Of a stretch of DNA of 64,000 nucleotides, positions 1 to 9,590 are shown one piece after another. Position numbers and translations under genes: made by a program. The stretch comes from Thozetella sp. PMI_491 (Eukaryota > Ascomycota > Sordariomycetes > Chaetosphaeriales > Chaetosphaeriaceae). Location: the NCBI GenBank assembly GCA_021432635.1, contig MU270120.1, positions 92,540-156,539 on the forward strand, written 5' to 3'. How positions within the stretch are numbered: position 1 is the first letter of the stretch; the number at the start of each line of letters is the position of its first letter. The notes below the pieces were generated by a model. The model was not told the DNA's origin. It did no database searches and saw nothing but the letters and a program-made list of their open reading frames with translations.

Positions 1-3
1 ATG

Positions 4-24
4 TATATATATATATATATATAT
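4..24. repeat. TA dinucleotide microsatellite
   Basis: An uninterrupted TA run at the left edge of the window, in the 3' flank of the NAGS gene. It is a simple sequence with no assigned role. Confidence 0.9.
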
Positions 25-132
25 GCAAAACTGTCTTCCCGATGTGAATCCCCAGATATCGTTCTCGCAATAGTAGAAATCCATCCCAGGCGCCATAAGC
101 AGACCCTCAGATCCGCGCACATATATAGGCAC

Positions 133-148
133 TTAGCTAGCTAGCTAA
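133..148. repeat. 16-bp GCTA palindrome in NAGS 3' flank
   Basis: TTAGCTAGCTAGCTAA is perfectly self-complementary. It lies 57-72 nt past the stop codon of the minus-strand NAGS gene, so it may fall in its 3' UTR or cleavage region. The role is unknown. Confidence 0.7.
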
Positions 149-204
149 ATATATACGAATAAAGGTGGGCCCTCGCATCTCTCCTTTTTGGCCTATTCAC
201 CTCC

Positions 205-2383
205 TCAGTCCGCGACCTTGCTCATGTCTGCCCAAGACGGCACGACATTTCGGCACACATCCTCGTAGTCCTTCATTTTTTGTTCATCCAACGACGCATC
301 GGGTGTCGTCCAGAACATGACCCAGTTGCTGTCGTCCAGCCTCCTGGTCCCCCTCGATCTCTCAAAGTACCACTTGTTGACCGGGTTGTCCTTCCTACTC
401 CTCCAGCACACACCATAGGGGAAGCAATCCCGCACCATGGCGTTGAACACAATGTCAGCCACGCCGCCGGCTCCCTGGCTCTTCTTCAAGACAGCAAACT
501 TGTCCAGGTATGGCACTAACCGGCCAGTCCTGTAGGCCATCTCTTTATCAAGCCCGAACGGCCGCTCCCACGTCAGAATGGCGCCTCCCTCGTACTCGCC
601 GGCGATGATGATCCCGGCCAGGCTGTCGTCCACCCGCCGCAGGTAGTGCTCCACATCCAACTCCCGGTTGAAGGAATCGTTAATCAGGTGGACAAGCCGA
701 CCCAAGTCGACGCAGGTGTCCGTAAGTCGGAGGCGCGGCTCCCCTGGTTTCGGTGGTGACCAGGACTGGACTCGGGTGTCGGGGAATATGGTAACCGGAA
801 GGCCCCGCTTGGCCAGCGTTGTCGTCGGCATTTGGAGGGGGCTCAGTTGCTGCTCACTCGACGAGGGTTTTATTCTTCCGATGGGGAGAGATGAAGAGTA
901 GATAGGCCGGTCTGTGAGGAGGTTGTGGATCAAGGGATTCTGCGTCCTCCGCGTACCCACCGGGCCAGTCAATGTTGGAAAGCCGCCATCTCCCGCATCG
1001 TGCCTTAGATTCGCTGCCTCGGCAGGGCTTGTGATCACTGCGGAGGAAGTCGGAGGAAGAATGCTCAGCGTGTCTTTCGTCAGATGCAGATTGGCGAGGT
1101 GGTTTAGCCTTGCGCCCTCCAAGTCGTCTGTTCCAAACTGCGGCGGTGTCTCCGGGTTGTCATGGCGCTGCAGTGCAAGTCTCTCCCGTATGGTCTCAAA
1201 CTGGTCTTCTAGGTTGACGAAAACCTGCGCCCCATGACCGGTGCTTTTCGCGGGTATACCCCCAAGGGGATCGATGACAATGATCCTATCAACCAATGCT
1301 TTACGCGATGGCCGCGACTCGTAGGACGAGTTTGCATGGTCGTTGGTAGTAGGTCGGAATTGAAGGCCGGATAGGAATCGCGTGAGTGCGAGCACCACCT
1401 TATTAGGGTCCGCTTTTTCCATCATTGTCGTCTCTTCGGAATATGCCACTGCTGGAACCACCACAAGGTGGCCAGATTGCAACGGCGTAGTAAGTGCCTC
1501 TTCGAACCCAACTATCAGGTCGGCAGTCGCGATGGGGGAGTGGCTCTGACTGCTCTTTGATGTCCTACACAAGGCCGAATCAACCACCTTCGCGGGGGGC
1601 GTCCCGAACTTCCGGATCATGGCGGCGACGCGGTCAGCCTGGGCCATGGCAGTTTTCCGCCAATTCGAGGCGCTAGTGGCGGAACACTCTGAGTCGCAAT
1701 CAACGACGATGACGCTGAGGAAGCCGAGACCACTTAGTTGGGTTAAAGTCTTGACTACGCCGCTCAGGATGGAATCGTCCCAGAGCTGGGGCTGCCGAAA
1801 CTTGATGACAGCGACATGGGGCGCATCGTCGGAGGCCACCGGGGCCGGTTTCAATTTTCCTTGGACAAACTGGGGCATGTCCTCGACAGCAAGGATAGTG
1901 GCTGGGAGAGCACCGGGGCCCTCGCTCTTCGGAGGGCTCTGAGATGCAGCAGGTCCGAAGGTCTGAAGGTACGCTTTGGCATCGCGCTTCGTGGCCGATG
2001 ACTCGAGAACGGAGATCAGGAAATCCTAAAGCAAATTATGAGTGGAATGCCATGGAGCCGCGTCCAATACAAAGACCACGCACTCTGTCCTTGTCTCTCT
2101 TCTGCTTTTTGGCGTCGGCTGCCGAGGTGAAGAGGCACCGCGGGCCCGCTCTCCCGGAAGCCGCGCCCTTCACGCCATGCTTGCCGGCGGGGACCAATGG
2201 GCGTGGGGAGACTGGTGATGAGACCGTAGATTTAGATTTCGACCGGGAGCAAGTCCCAGTCCGGGAGACCTGCTTGAGAGGTTAGGACTGAGTGGCTAGG
2301 TTTCACGCCGAGGCGGCGGTGTGTGTGTTTAGTACCTGGGCGGCCGAGCTTGCCTTCTTCAAGGCGGCGGTGCGGGATATCAT
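205..2383 (-). CDS. arg2: N-acetylglutamate synthase, mitochondrial (arginine biosynthesis)
   Basis: Makes N-acetylglutamate from acetyl-CoA and glutamate, the first step of ornithine/arginine synthesis in fungal mitochondria (ARG2 of yeast, arg-14 of Neurospora). Exons are 2383-2336, 2269-2084 and 2025-205, giving 684 aa. Intron 1 (66 bp) has a CTAAC branch site; intron 2 (58 bp) has a GTGCGT donor. The N-terminus (MISRTAALKKAS) is basic, Ser-rich and free of acidic residues, as in a matrix-targeting peptide. It is followed by the family hallmark DFLISVLESSATKRDAKAYL, an amino-acid-kinase-like region, and a C-terminal NAT domain with LAGIIIAGEYEGGAILTWE and VADIVFNAMVRDCFPYG. The length fits the family. 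A TGACTCA site lies upstream and a five-codon uORF overlaps the start. Identity is firm from motifs; the signal peptide is inferred. Confidence 0.93.
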
Positions 2384-2397
2384 GATCCTTGACTCAT
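2380..2397 (-). promoter_or_regulatory. Five-codon uORF overlapping the NAGS start
   Basis: On the minus strand ATG AGT CAA GGA TCA TGA encodes MSQGS and ends inside the NAGS initiation codon: stop and start share the four bases ATGA. The uORF is in another frame. This geometry suits termination-reinitiation or leaky scanning. The transcript 5' end was not determined, so it is a uORF only if transcription begins upstream of 2397. It is unrelated in sequence to the arginine attenuator peptide known from the carbamoyl-phosphate synthase gene. Confidence 0.5.
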
Positions 2398-2574
2398 CTT
2401 GTCGCTAGCACAAAACGAAGTGCGAGGCAAGGAGACCCAAAGGCGGAGCAGCTCAATTGCCCAGGGGTTGTTTGTTTTGGGCTTGGAAAAGAAGGAACCT
2501 GAAATGCCCAGGATCCCAAGGTATGAGCAGTCAAGCCCGATGCCGGCAGATTTTGACATGCCTCCTGATGTCAG

Positions 2575-2581
2575 TGACTCA
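2575..2581. promoter_or_regulatory. TGACTCA, CPC1/Gcn4-type site
   Basis: An exact TGACTCA lies 192 nt upstream of the NAGS ATG. This is the consensus of the bZIP regulator of cross-pathway amino-acid control (CPC1 in Neurospora, Gcn4 in yeast), fitting an arginine-biosynthesis gene. A second TGACTCA at 2390-2396 falls inside the mini-uORF. Binding is inferred from the motif only. Confidence 0.5.
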
Positions 2582-3209
2582 GGTTGGGTCTAGTGGACTG
2601 CAGCATTCGGCCGCCGGGCGGGTGGCAGCTGATTCCGAGTGGGACAATCCTTAACTTGCATGGGTCCCGATTCCGCCTGCATCAGCTCCTTGTTCCCCCA
2701 AGGCCTTGAAGAAAAGGCAGCTGTCATCCTCTGTCTCAAGATCTTTTTATTTCCCCGACCGATTGGATTGGTTGGCTTCAACGAGGTATTCTTGGGGAAA
2801 TCCGTGCGATGGTGTCTAAGAGGAAGTGCCTACAGATTCCCGCTATATGCTTGTGCTCTACTCCGTGGCACCTATGTTTATACGCCTTCGCAGGTCCAGG
2901 ATCCTCCTCCCTACATCTAGAAGACAGTGCAGCTAATACTTGGATGCACGGCATGCCTGTGGCCTGCTTGCCTGATCTAGTGCCACTGCAGCCTTTTAAG
3001 CACGCCATATTTTGGTCTTTTCAGAGTATACACCGTGAGACGAAACGTCCAATAAATGATTCGGTCGGGCACGCGTGCACACATAAACTACACCACTAGT
3101 CGTTCAAGCACCGCAGAGGGACACCGAACCGAGTCATGGAGGACATACACCTCTCTCCTCCCCAGAGACGACACTAAGACCAATCCAAGAGAAGATTGCC
3201 TCCCAGGCC

Positions 3210-3221
3210 AACCCTAACCCT
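3210..3221 (+). promoter_or_regulatory. Telobox-like AACCCTAACCCT
   Basis: Two copies of the TTAGGG-type telomere unit, about 400 nt upstream of the dehydrogenase ATG. Such telobox sequences occur in fungal and plant promoters and are bound by Myb/telobox factors. A similar box lies upstream of the UEV gene at 56486. The function is inferred. Confidence 0.4.
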
Positions 3222-3566
3222 CCTATCTATCCCGGAAGCCCGAGGTTAAGCTTGTGCAAGGGTATCGGATCCCCTCAGTCTACCCGCCAGGTCTAAGTCA
3301 GCAACCACAGCCAAACGCTACTACAGCACGCCGAAGAACGAATTGCCGGATCATTGCAGCTGAAACTCTCTCTCTCTAGTTGTCGTGCATACGAACGGAT
3401 AGGGCAAACTAGACCCCGGTCTCATTTGTAAGCTCTTGGGAGAATAGATTTCCCGGCGCAGTTGTTACGGTTACGCCTGCGAGTATCTGGTCATCAAGGC
3501 CGGGAGACCGTTTGGTTCTTGGGGACATAAGACCCGAATCATTCCCCTGAGTCCATATTCAGCCTC

Positions 3567-3573
3567 TATAAGG
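3567..3573 (+). promoter_or_regulatory. TATA-like element of dehydrogenase gene
   Basis: TATAAGG sits 45 nt before the ATG at 3618, a plausible core promoter for the dehydrogenase gene. The short spacing implies a short leader. Confidence 0.4.
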
Positions 3574-3617
3574 CATAACGAGAGATCCAGTCATTCGTCG
3601 CATCTACTTACGACATC

Positions 3618-4736
3618 ATGGCGGAGCGAATCTTCTTCATTGGACTGGGCAACATGGGCCGTGTAAGTCTCAGCGCACTTAGACTCCCTTCTTGACACCA
3701 GGATTCCTAACCTTGGGCTCAGGGCATGGTCCGGAATTTAGTTCAGAAGGGAAACCTCTCGCAACCGGTGCTGCTCTACAACCGCTCCAAGCAGCGGGCT
3801 ATCGACCTAAGCGTCAAGCTCGGCTCGGACAAGACCGAGGTAGTGGACACAATCGCCGACGGCGTGTCCAAGGCAGACGTCATCTTCACGTGCCTGTCCA
3901 ACGACCAAGTTGTCGAGGAGACGCTCGCCGAGATCCTCAAGCAGGATGTCCAGGGCAAGCTCATCATCGACAGCTCCACCATACACCCGGACAGCAGCCA
4001 AAAGAACGGCGAGGCGGCGGCGGCGGCAGGCGCCGACTTCGTCGCGGCCCCTGTGTAAGTATTCCCGACTCAGAACTGTCTCTTGCAACTTCATGGATGG
4101 TCAATCGCAAACGATCTGTGCCAAAATTTGGAGTCTTCGAGCATATTCAAACTTCGCTTAAATTAATGACTGACTTTGTATTTGGGTAGCTTCGGCGCAC
4201 CTGCTATGGCCGACATGGGCCAGCTGGTCGGCGTTTTGGCGGGCCCGGCCGCCTCGGTAGCCCGGGCCAAGCCGTACTTCAAGGGAGTGACGTCGCGGGC
4301 CGAGATTGACATGAGTGGGCAGCCCTACAGCAAGTCCAGCCTGCTCAAGATCATTGGCAACACCTTCATCCTCAACATGGTCGAGCAGCTGGCCGAGGGC
4401 CACGTGCTGGCGGAAAAGACGGGCCTAGGAAACGACTACCTCGACAGCTGGATCAAGGAGATGTTCCCTGCTCCATACGCGGCCTATTCTCAGCGCATGC
4501 TCAGTGGAGACTACTACAAGCGAGACTACCCGGCTTTCGCCGTAGACCTGGCGCGCAAGGACGCTGGGCACGCCCTCAGCCTGGCCAAGGCGGCGGGCAC
4601 GCGCCTGGGGAATGTCGAGGTGGGCGACAAGCATCTGGCCGACGTGAAAGCGCACGCTGGGGAGATGGGTGACCTGGCTGGTATTTATGGCGCCGTGCGG
4701 CTCGAGGCTGGGCTCAAGTACGAAAATCAAGAATAG
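3618..4736 (+). CDS. NAD(P)-dependent beta-hydroxyacid dehydrogenase (6PGDH/HIBADH-like)
   Basis: Predicted cytosolic oxidoreductase of the 6-phosphogluconate / 3-hydroxyisobutyrate dehydrogenase superfamily. Exons 3618-3662, 3723-4054 and 4190-4736 give 307 aa. Residues 6-14 form the Rossmann start with the GLGNMG dinucleotide loop; IIDSSTIHPD (96-105) is the substrate-binding signature. The join across intron 2 yields APVFGAPAMADMGQL, and K179 with N183 in SLLKIIGN is the usual catalytic Lys-Asn pair. The all-alpha C-terminal domain follows. Both introns begin GTAAGT. The exact substrate cannot be told from sequence; no mitochondrial presequence is evident, so valine-pathway HIBADH is less likely than a cytosolic glyoxylate/succinic-semialdehyde reductase-like role. 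Confidence 0.85.
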
Positions 4737-5258
4737 AGAGTAGGAAGTAGATCTGCCTACATACCTTGTGCTATCGGTTGCAGTCGGTCGAGAAATCAAG
4801 GCCTCGACGCGAGTGACAGGGTCGGTTTGTTTGGTGTCCTGTTTCTCTTACTGCCGAATTCTAAAAGAAAGAAAGAAAAATGGCCAGGCTACATTCCATG
4901 ACCACGTTAATGTATGCCTCTGGGGAGCCTTAGAAAGTACGTTGGCGAGCATATACGCATAAGTGGTCATGATTGCAGTGTAATTGGTACGATACGGAGT
5001 ATAGCACCATACAATTTACAATTGCGTACTGTATTTTAGAAAGTGGGAGCTGCCATGACTAAGCAGTCACTAGGGTGGTCAACTCCATTCCTGGCTGGCA
5101 CGAGCTTCAACCAGCTGCAACAACCGTATTGACCGTTCAAGGCCCCAATCCGACCGCGAAGAAAGGCCACGCGTAACCACCCAAACGGACAGCCGTTTCA
5201 AGACTCTGAAGCGAACGCAAGCTTTGCAAATCGACTTCTGGGATACCAGGCCTCCATC
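4737..5258. other. Intergenic, dehydrogenase to V-ATPase e
   Basis: 522 bp between two plus-strand genes. I see no gene, only likely 3' UTR and the V-ATPase subunit e promoter. Confidence 0.6.
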
Positions 5259-5616
5259 ATGGCTAGCGGGTTCGTGGCCCATCCGCTCCGCCTAGCCCTG
5301 CCACCTGTCGTCGCTAACCACGCAATCTTGGACTAGGTGGAGTATCTTCATCGGCCTCTTCATCATCGTCGGCATGTGCGTCGCCGCCTGGGTGTTTTCG
5401 CCCAAGGGGGAGAACCAAGTGTAAGCCATCCATCCCCCGCCCTGTCCCCCCACCTACCCTCTCTGACCAGATCTGCTGTCCAGGCTCTGGCGGTCGTCCC
5501 TCATCTTGTCCTTCGTCAGCTGCTACCTCATGTGGGCCATTACCTTCCTCGCCCAGCTACATCCTCTCATCGAGCCGAGGCGGTCCGATTTGCGCAGCGA
5601 ATATGTAAACCACTGA
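5259..5616 (+). CDS. vma9: V-type proton ATPase subunit e (Vma9)
   Basis: Small subunit of the membrane V0 sector of the vacuolar proton pump. Three exons, 5259-5269, 5337-5420 and 5484-5616, encode 75 aa, the normal size for this family (yeast Vma9 is 73 aa). The first exon supplies only MAS plus two bases. Two hydrophobic helices are visible: SIFIGLFIIVGMCVAAWVF and LILSFVSCYLMWAITFLAQL, joined by a PKGENQVLWRSS loop, followed by a hydrophilic C-terminus. The intron 1 donor is GTTCGT, a weaker match. The gene is too short and too split to appear as one reading frame, but residue-level agreement with the family is clear. Confidence 0.9.
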
Positions 5617-6018
5617 GAGTCTACACGTCATGTACCTCAGCGCATGGCACCACGAAGAGGCGCGAGGAGCAGGAGAGGGGTGCGGTTTTGATGATTGTAT
5701 AAATACCTATGGCATCCATACACTATCGGCGTTTTACGGGCACGGCGGCTTTTACAAGATGGGATCTACAAGCCCCCGCGTGGCATGGGGTAATTCGAGT
5801 TTTACGGCATCGTTTGGGCCCAGTGCAACTTTGATCGGAGAGAGCTCTGCAGTTGTGGGGAGGACTGCCGGCATAGATGGCCAAGGGCGACTGCCGTACA
5901 TAGACACATGTGATGCGGCCCAAGAAAGTTCTCTATGTGGTGGCCGTGCGTCTAAAGTGTTCATGTCTGCCAGTGCCGTGTGATGCCCATTCCCGTCGTG
6001 ACGATCCTCTATGCGGAC
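5617..6018. other. Convergent intergenic, vma9 / arv1
   Basis: 402 bp between the 3' ends of vma9 and arv1. I find no gene; it probably contains both 3' UTRs. Confidence 0.6.
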
Positions 6019-7058
6019 CTAGCCAACAGCAAGCCTTCCGGCCCACTCCCTCAAATATACCAGCAACGCCCACAGAGCCCTGCCCTCCTCCGCGACGCTC
6101 GTCTCTCCAACAGAGTCCACTCCCTCCAGGCCAGCGGCCCACAGTACAGCGCGCCCCGTTGCCCAGCGGGACAGCGCGCCGGCGGTGGTCAGCAGCGCGG
6201 CGGGGCCGTAGCCGCAGTCGAGTAGAATCTTGAGCGCTTCGACGTTGTTGGCCACGACGGCCCAGCCGAGCGAGCGGGCCGCCGCGGGGACGTCGTACTC
6301 CCAGATAACCATCAGGATGGGGAATAGCTTGGTGGACGACGACACTAGTAGGGCAGTTGAGACTGAGTTGGGGCGACTGTATTGCGGGAGGAAGCCGAGG
6401 AACGACAGTGGAGAGAACCGGCTCGATGTAAGGAATCGGATGGACAGGTGGAATGCAAGCGTCGAAAGTGTGCACAATAGCAGGAAGAACATGTACTGGA
6501 AGACGATGGGCTGTTGGGCCAGCCGGCCGAGGCTGCGCTCCATCTCCGGGTCGGGGGCGGCGGCCGACTCGGGCACTGATTGCTTCTCGATGCGCGCCCA
6601 GGTGAGATAGACATCGAAGAGGAGGAGAAGCACGCCAAGACGGATGATGGAGGGCTGCAAATGGAGGTTAGGAGAGTTAGCGAAGGGCCCGGCTATCAGG
6701 CTTATAGCCAAAAGGCGGGGAGTATCTATACTGCGAACTTGTCCTCATCCTTCATCAACGTGTTGTGCAACAGGTGTCGGTAGACCTAGCGCCAGGTCAA
6801 TCTCTCGCAGCTCGAGCTTTGGTCTCTCTCCCTTCTCCTCCCTTCGCTTGTTTCCTCAAGGACATAACATCATACCTGGGGCTTGATTAGGACTAGGTCG
6901 ATAAACAACACTACAAAGTCATGCTCGACGTATTTGTCGCAGAAGCGGCCGCAGTTCCGACACACGGTCAGGCGGATGTTGTGGCCGCCCGCCTTATCAC
7001 CGGCGCCTTCACGCCATAGCGTCTTGACCGGATGCCGGCATTCAATGCAAATCGGCAT
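6019..7058 (-). CDS. arv1: ARV1, ER lipid/sterol homeostasis protein
   Basis: Endoplasmic-reticulum membrane protein needed for sterol distribution and GPI-anchor/sphingolipid homeostasis. Exons 7058-6876, 6785-6732 and 6654-6019 give 290 aa. Exon 1 has the ARV1 homology domain: a zinc-ribbon-like CIEC (C4, C7) and CRNC (C33, C36) followed by CDKYVEHDFVVLFIDLVLIK. Exon 2 encodes VYRHLLHNTLMKDEDKFA. Exon 3 has several membrane segments, beginning PSIIRLGVLLLLFDVYLTW. The start MPICIEC is standard for the family. Intron 2 ends CTAAC...TTGCAG. The order and residues leave little doubt about identity. Confidence 0.93.
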
Positions 7059-7691
7059 GGAGAGAGAGAAGCGGACGGAGGCTCGGCGGGAAAAGGCAGA
7101 CGACAAGACGGAAATAGGGAGGGAGCGTGGGTGCTGCTGGTCACCGATTAATCATGATGGAACGGGTTGCTTGCCGTGTAGATTGTTTTTTGGTTCGCGG
7201 GGTGCAAGGTTAGTATCAACCTGTGGCTCTCGGCAGGTGCTTCCCAGGACCCTTTTGGCCCCCCCTTTTCCCCGATGATGCGCTATTGTGATAGGCTGGC
7301 TAGCTGCAAAGCTACCTGGCCCCAAGCTCCCCCTCGCATCAGACCTTGCAACACTACCTCTAGGTATCTAGGATAACAAACAGTATCGCAATGGCAGCCT
7401 ATTGATTTTGACTTTTTCGAACCGTCTATCAATCGTGTTAACCATGTGCTCTATTGCTATGACTGAACCCGGCAAATGCTCTCTACAAGCGGTCCACCCC
7501 CAGCGCGTATATACAAAAGGAAACAAAGATCAAAAGAAGGAACTGAAGACCGGTAAACCAAACAACCTCGCCATCACGCCTGAATGCGCCAGACCGCATG
7601 CCCCAGTTGTTCGAGGATATCCATCTCGAAAGACCTGTACCTCACTATTTCCCGTGTCCTTGGTCTCGGATTCCTTCGGGTGGTACCCAGT
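7059..7691. other. Intergenic, arv1 upstream and LysM downstream
   Basis: 633 bp containing the arv1 promoter and the 3' flank of the LysM gene. I see no gene here. Confidence 0.6.
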
Positions 7692-9590
7692 CTAGTCAGA
7701 TTTCTTATTCTTCATAGCACCTCCTCCGCCCCCGAGGCTACGGCCTCTGGAGGCGGCACCCTCGCCATAGCTCATCTCCAAGGCTCCGGAGTAACCGCTC
7801 GAGCTCAGCAGGCCCGTCTCTCCAAAACTGCCCCCCGCCGTGGTGTAGCCGCGCCCATCGTCGCTGTTGGTGTCGGTGAGCTCGATGAGATCCCCTTCCT
7901 CTGCGGGTTGGCGCCCGCGGGGCCCCAGGATTGGCGTCCCCGGCCGCTTCGCGAAGGCGCCGCGCAGCCATGTCTCGATGGTCGCGGCGGCCTTGTCAAG
8001 GCCAGAGCCTTGCTGCGTGGTCGACGTCACGTCCCGGCCCTCTTCGAAAGGGCTCTCCACAATACCGGCTGGAGCACCGTCCCTGGCTGGGTCGAAGCCG
8101 AACCGCGCCGTCTCGGAGCCCATGATGGACATGGAGGGCAGCGATTCGATGTTTAAGCCCGGTATGTGCTTCCGCGTCCACGAGTTGAAATAATCCTTCT
8201 CCGGCCCTGGCGCACGCACGCTCCTGTTCAGGGAGCCAACACCGCCCGGCCTTCGCATCCACTGAGGCTTGCGTTCGTCGCCGACACTGCCCCTGCGGCT
8301 TCTCGTAGTCGTAGGCGTAGAGCTTCCATAGGCGGCAAAATGTGGTCGGTTGTTGCTCAGCAAGCTATGCCGGCGGGACGAGGGGCTCCCGGGGCTGTCC
8401 ACGGCCGCTTCGGAGCTTCGTGTGATGCTGGGGACGTCAAGGGACCCCCGCGGTGTCGACAGGGTGGACACGGTATGCTGGCTCTTCTTCCTCCTCGGGG
8501 GGAAGTAGCCCATCTCTCTCCGGGCCACTCTCGCGATCTCGACGGGTTTAGGGAACGAGTCTAGGACGACCCAGCGCACGTGTGTCCACGGCTTCTCTTC
8601 CTCTTCCTTCTCCAGCGCCGCTTCTGCCGACTTACCATTGGTAGGGCGGCTGAAGAAGTCGTCGTGGGGTGCCCTAGAGACTTCGTCGGCCGTAGGGTCC
8701 GGCGTTGGGGCTAGCAGATCGACCTCGCCAGACTCGAACGTGGAGGCATCGCAGGGCCGCCCTTTTATCTCGCATGCATCCACGGGTATTGCTAGCCATT
8801 TCCGCACCTGGATGTTGTCTCGGGACCATAGCCCGTTTGCCTTCCGAAAGGCCTCTTCGCGGCACCGATACTTCAGTACGATGCCGGCATACGTATCGGT
8901 CTTTTGTACGTGGTGGATGTAGACCAGATGCTCCGGCACCTCCTGGGCTTCAGCAGTGCTCCGTAGATCTTCGTCCGACGTCCGCTTCTTGAACTTTCCT
9001 GTGATATCCAAGCCGCCGTTGACGCCCTCGTGGCTCTCAAGTACACTCGCCTTCTTCATGGCCTTGAGCTTCGCTTCCCTCTTGGCCAACGTCCCGGCTC
9101 CTACATCTTCTAGCCGCGGCCTCGTCTCGGTCGGTGGTGCCGGCCCCCAGCTATCGTTGCGTATGGCCGAGCCGCCATGTTTCCGCGGCGCCTTCCTAGC
9201 CCGGCTTCCGTCTCTGCTTCCCGGCCGCTCCGTGCCGCTGTCGTAGGTCGTGTCGGTTCCAATCAGGAGGGAGGACGCAAACTCTTGGACGGATGACCAG
9301 CTCCACGATCCATCTAGCAGCCCGCCAGCGAATCCTTTCGACACCCCCGCTCCGCCGCCGGCGATCCTGAGCTCGGCATTGTTCCGCCCCGTGACGGAGC
9401 CGATGTGGGCGGAAGGGATGGGGCTGACGCCCCGACTCGGGGATGCACTGGGGGTCGAGAGGCCACCGTCGGCGGTGCTAATGAGGCGGCGATTGCGTGG
9501 GCGGACAGCACTCGATTCCGGGGCTTGGGCCGGAGCGAGGCCGCTCGAGGCGGTCGACATACGTGAGGCTAAGTTTAGTGGCTCTGGCAT
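7692..9590 (-). CDS. LysM-domain protein without signal peptide
   Basis: A 632-aa protein in one uninterrupted frame. A single LysM module lies at about residues 221-275 (HLVYIHHVQKTDTYAGIVLKYRC ... ANGLWSRDNIQVRKWLAIPV). The rest is low-complexity Ser/Pro/Arg-rich sequence, with a Gly-rich, basic end. There is no signal peptide or membrane helix, so it resembles the intracellular LysM proteins of fungi and animals rather than secreted chitin-binding effectors. The start is uncertain: the same frame stays open for more than 60 codons upstream (LAPINARRRSSTRS ... SLCDEVTRLAPT) without an ATG, so an N-terminal exon may be missing. A GTATGT at about 9562-9567 could also act as a donor. The molecular function is unknown. 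Confidence 0.75.
   Translation of the reverse strand: MPEPLNLASRMSTASSGLAPAQAPESSAVRPRNRRLISTADGGLSTPSASPSRGVSPIPSAHIGSVTGRNNAELRIAGGGAGVSKGFAGGLLDGSWSWSSVQEFASSLLIGTDTTYDSGTERPGSRDGSRARKAPRKHGGSAIRNDSWGPAPPTETRPRLEDVGAGTLAKREAKLKAMKKASVLESHEGVNGGLDITGKFKKRTSDEDLRSTAEAQEVPEHLVYIHHVQKTDTYAGIVLKYRCREEAFRKANGLWSRDNIQVRKWLAIPVDACEIKGRPCDASTFESGEVDLLAPTPDPTADEVSRAPHDDFFSRPTNGKSAEAALEKEEEEKPWTHVRWVVLDSFPKPVEIARVARREMGYFPPRRKKSQHTVSTLSTPRGSLDVPSITRSSEAAVDSPGSPSSRRHSLLSNNRPHFAAYGSSTPTTTRSRRGSVGDERKPQWMRRPGGVGSLNRSVRAPGPEKDYFNSWTRKHIPGLNIESLPSMSIMGSETARFGFDPARDGAPAGIVESPFEEGRDVTSTTQQGSGLDKAAATIETWLRGAFAKRPGTPILGPRGRQPAEEGDLIELTDTNSDDGRGYTTAGGSFGETGLLSSSGYSGALEMSYGEGAASRGRSLGGGGGAMKNKKSD

Larger units (their letters stand above)
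2398..3617. other. Divergent promoter region, NAGS / dehydrogenase
   Basis: A 1.2-kb intergenic stretch between two genes that point away from each other. I see no coding exon. It holds a TGACTCA site at 2575-2581, a telomere-repeat-like box at 3210-3221, a short CT run near 3367-3377 and a TATA-like element at 3567. Confidence 0.7.
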
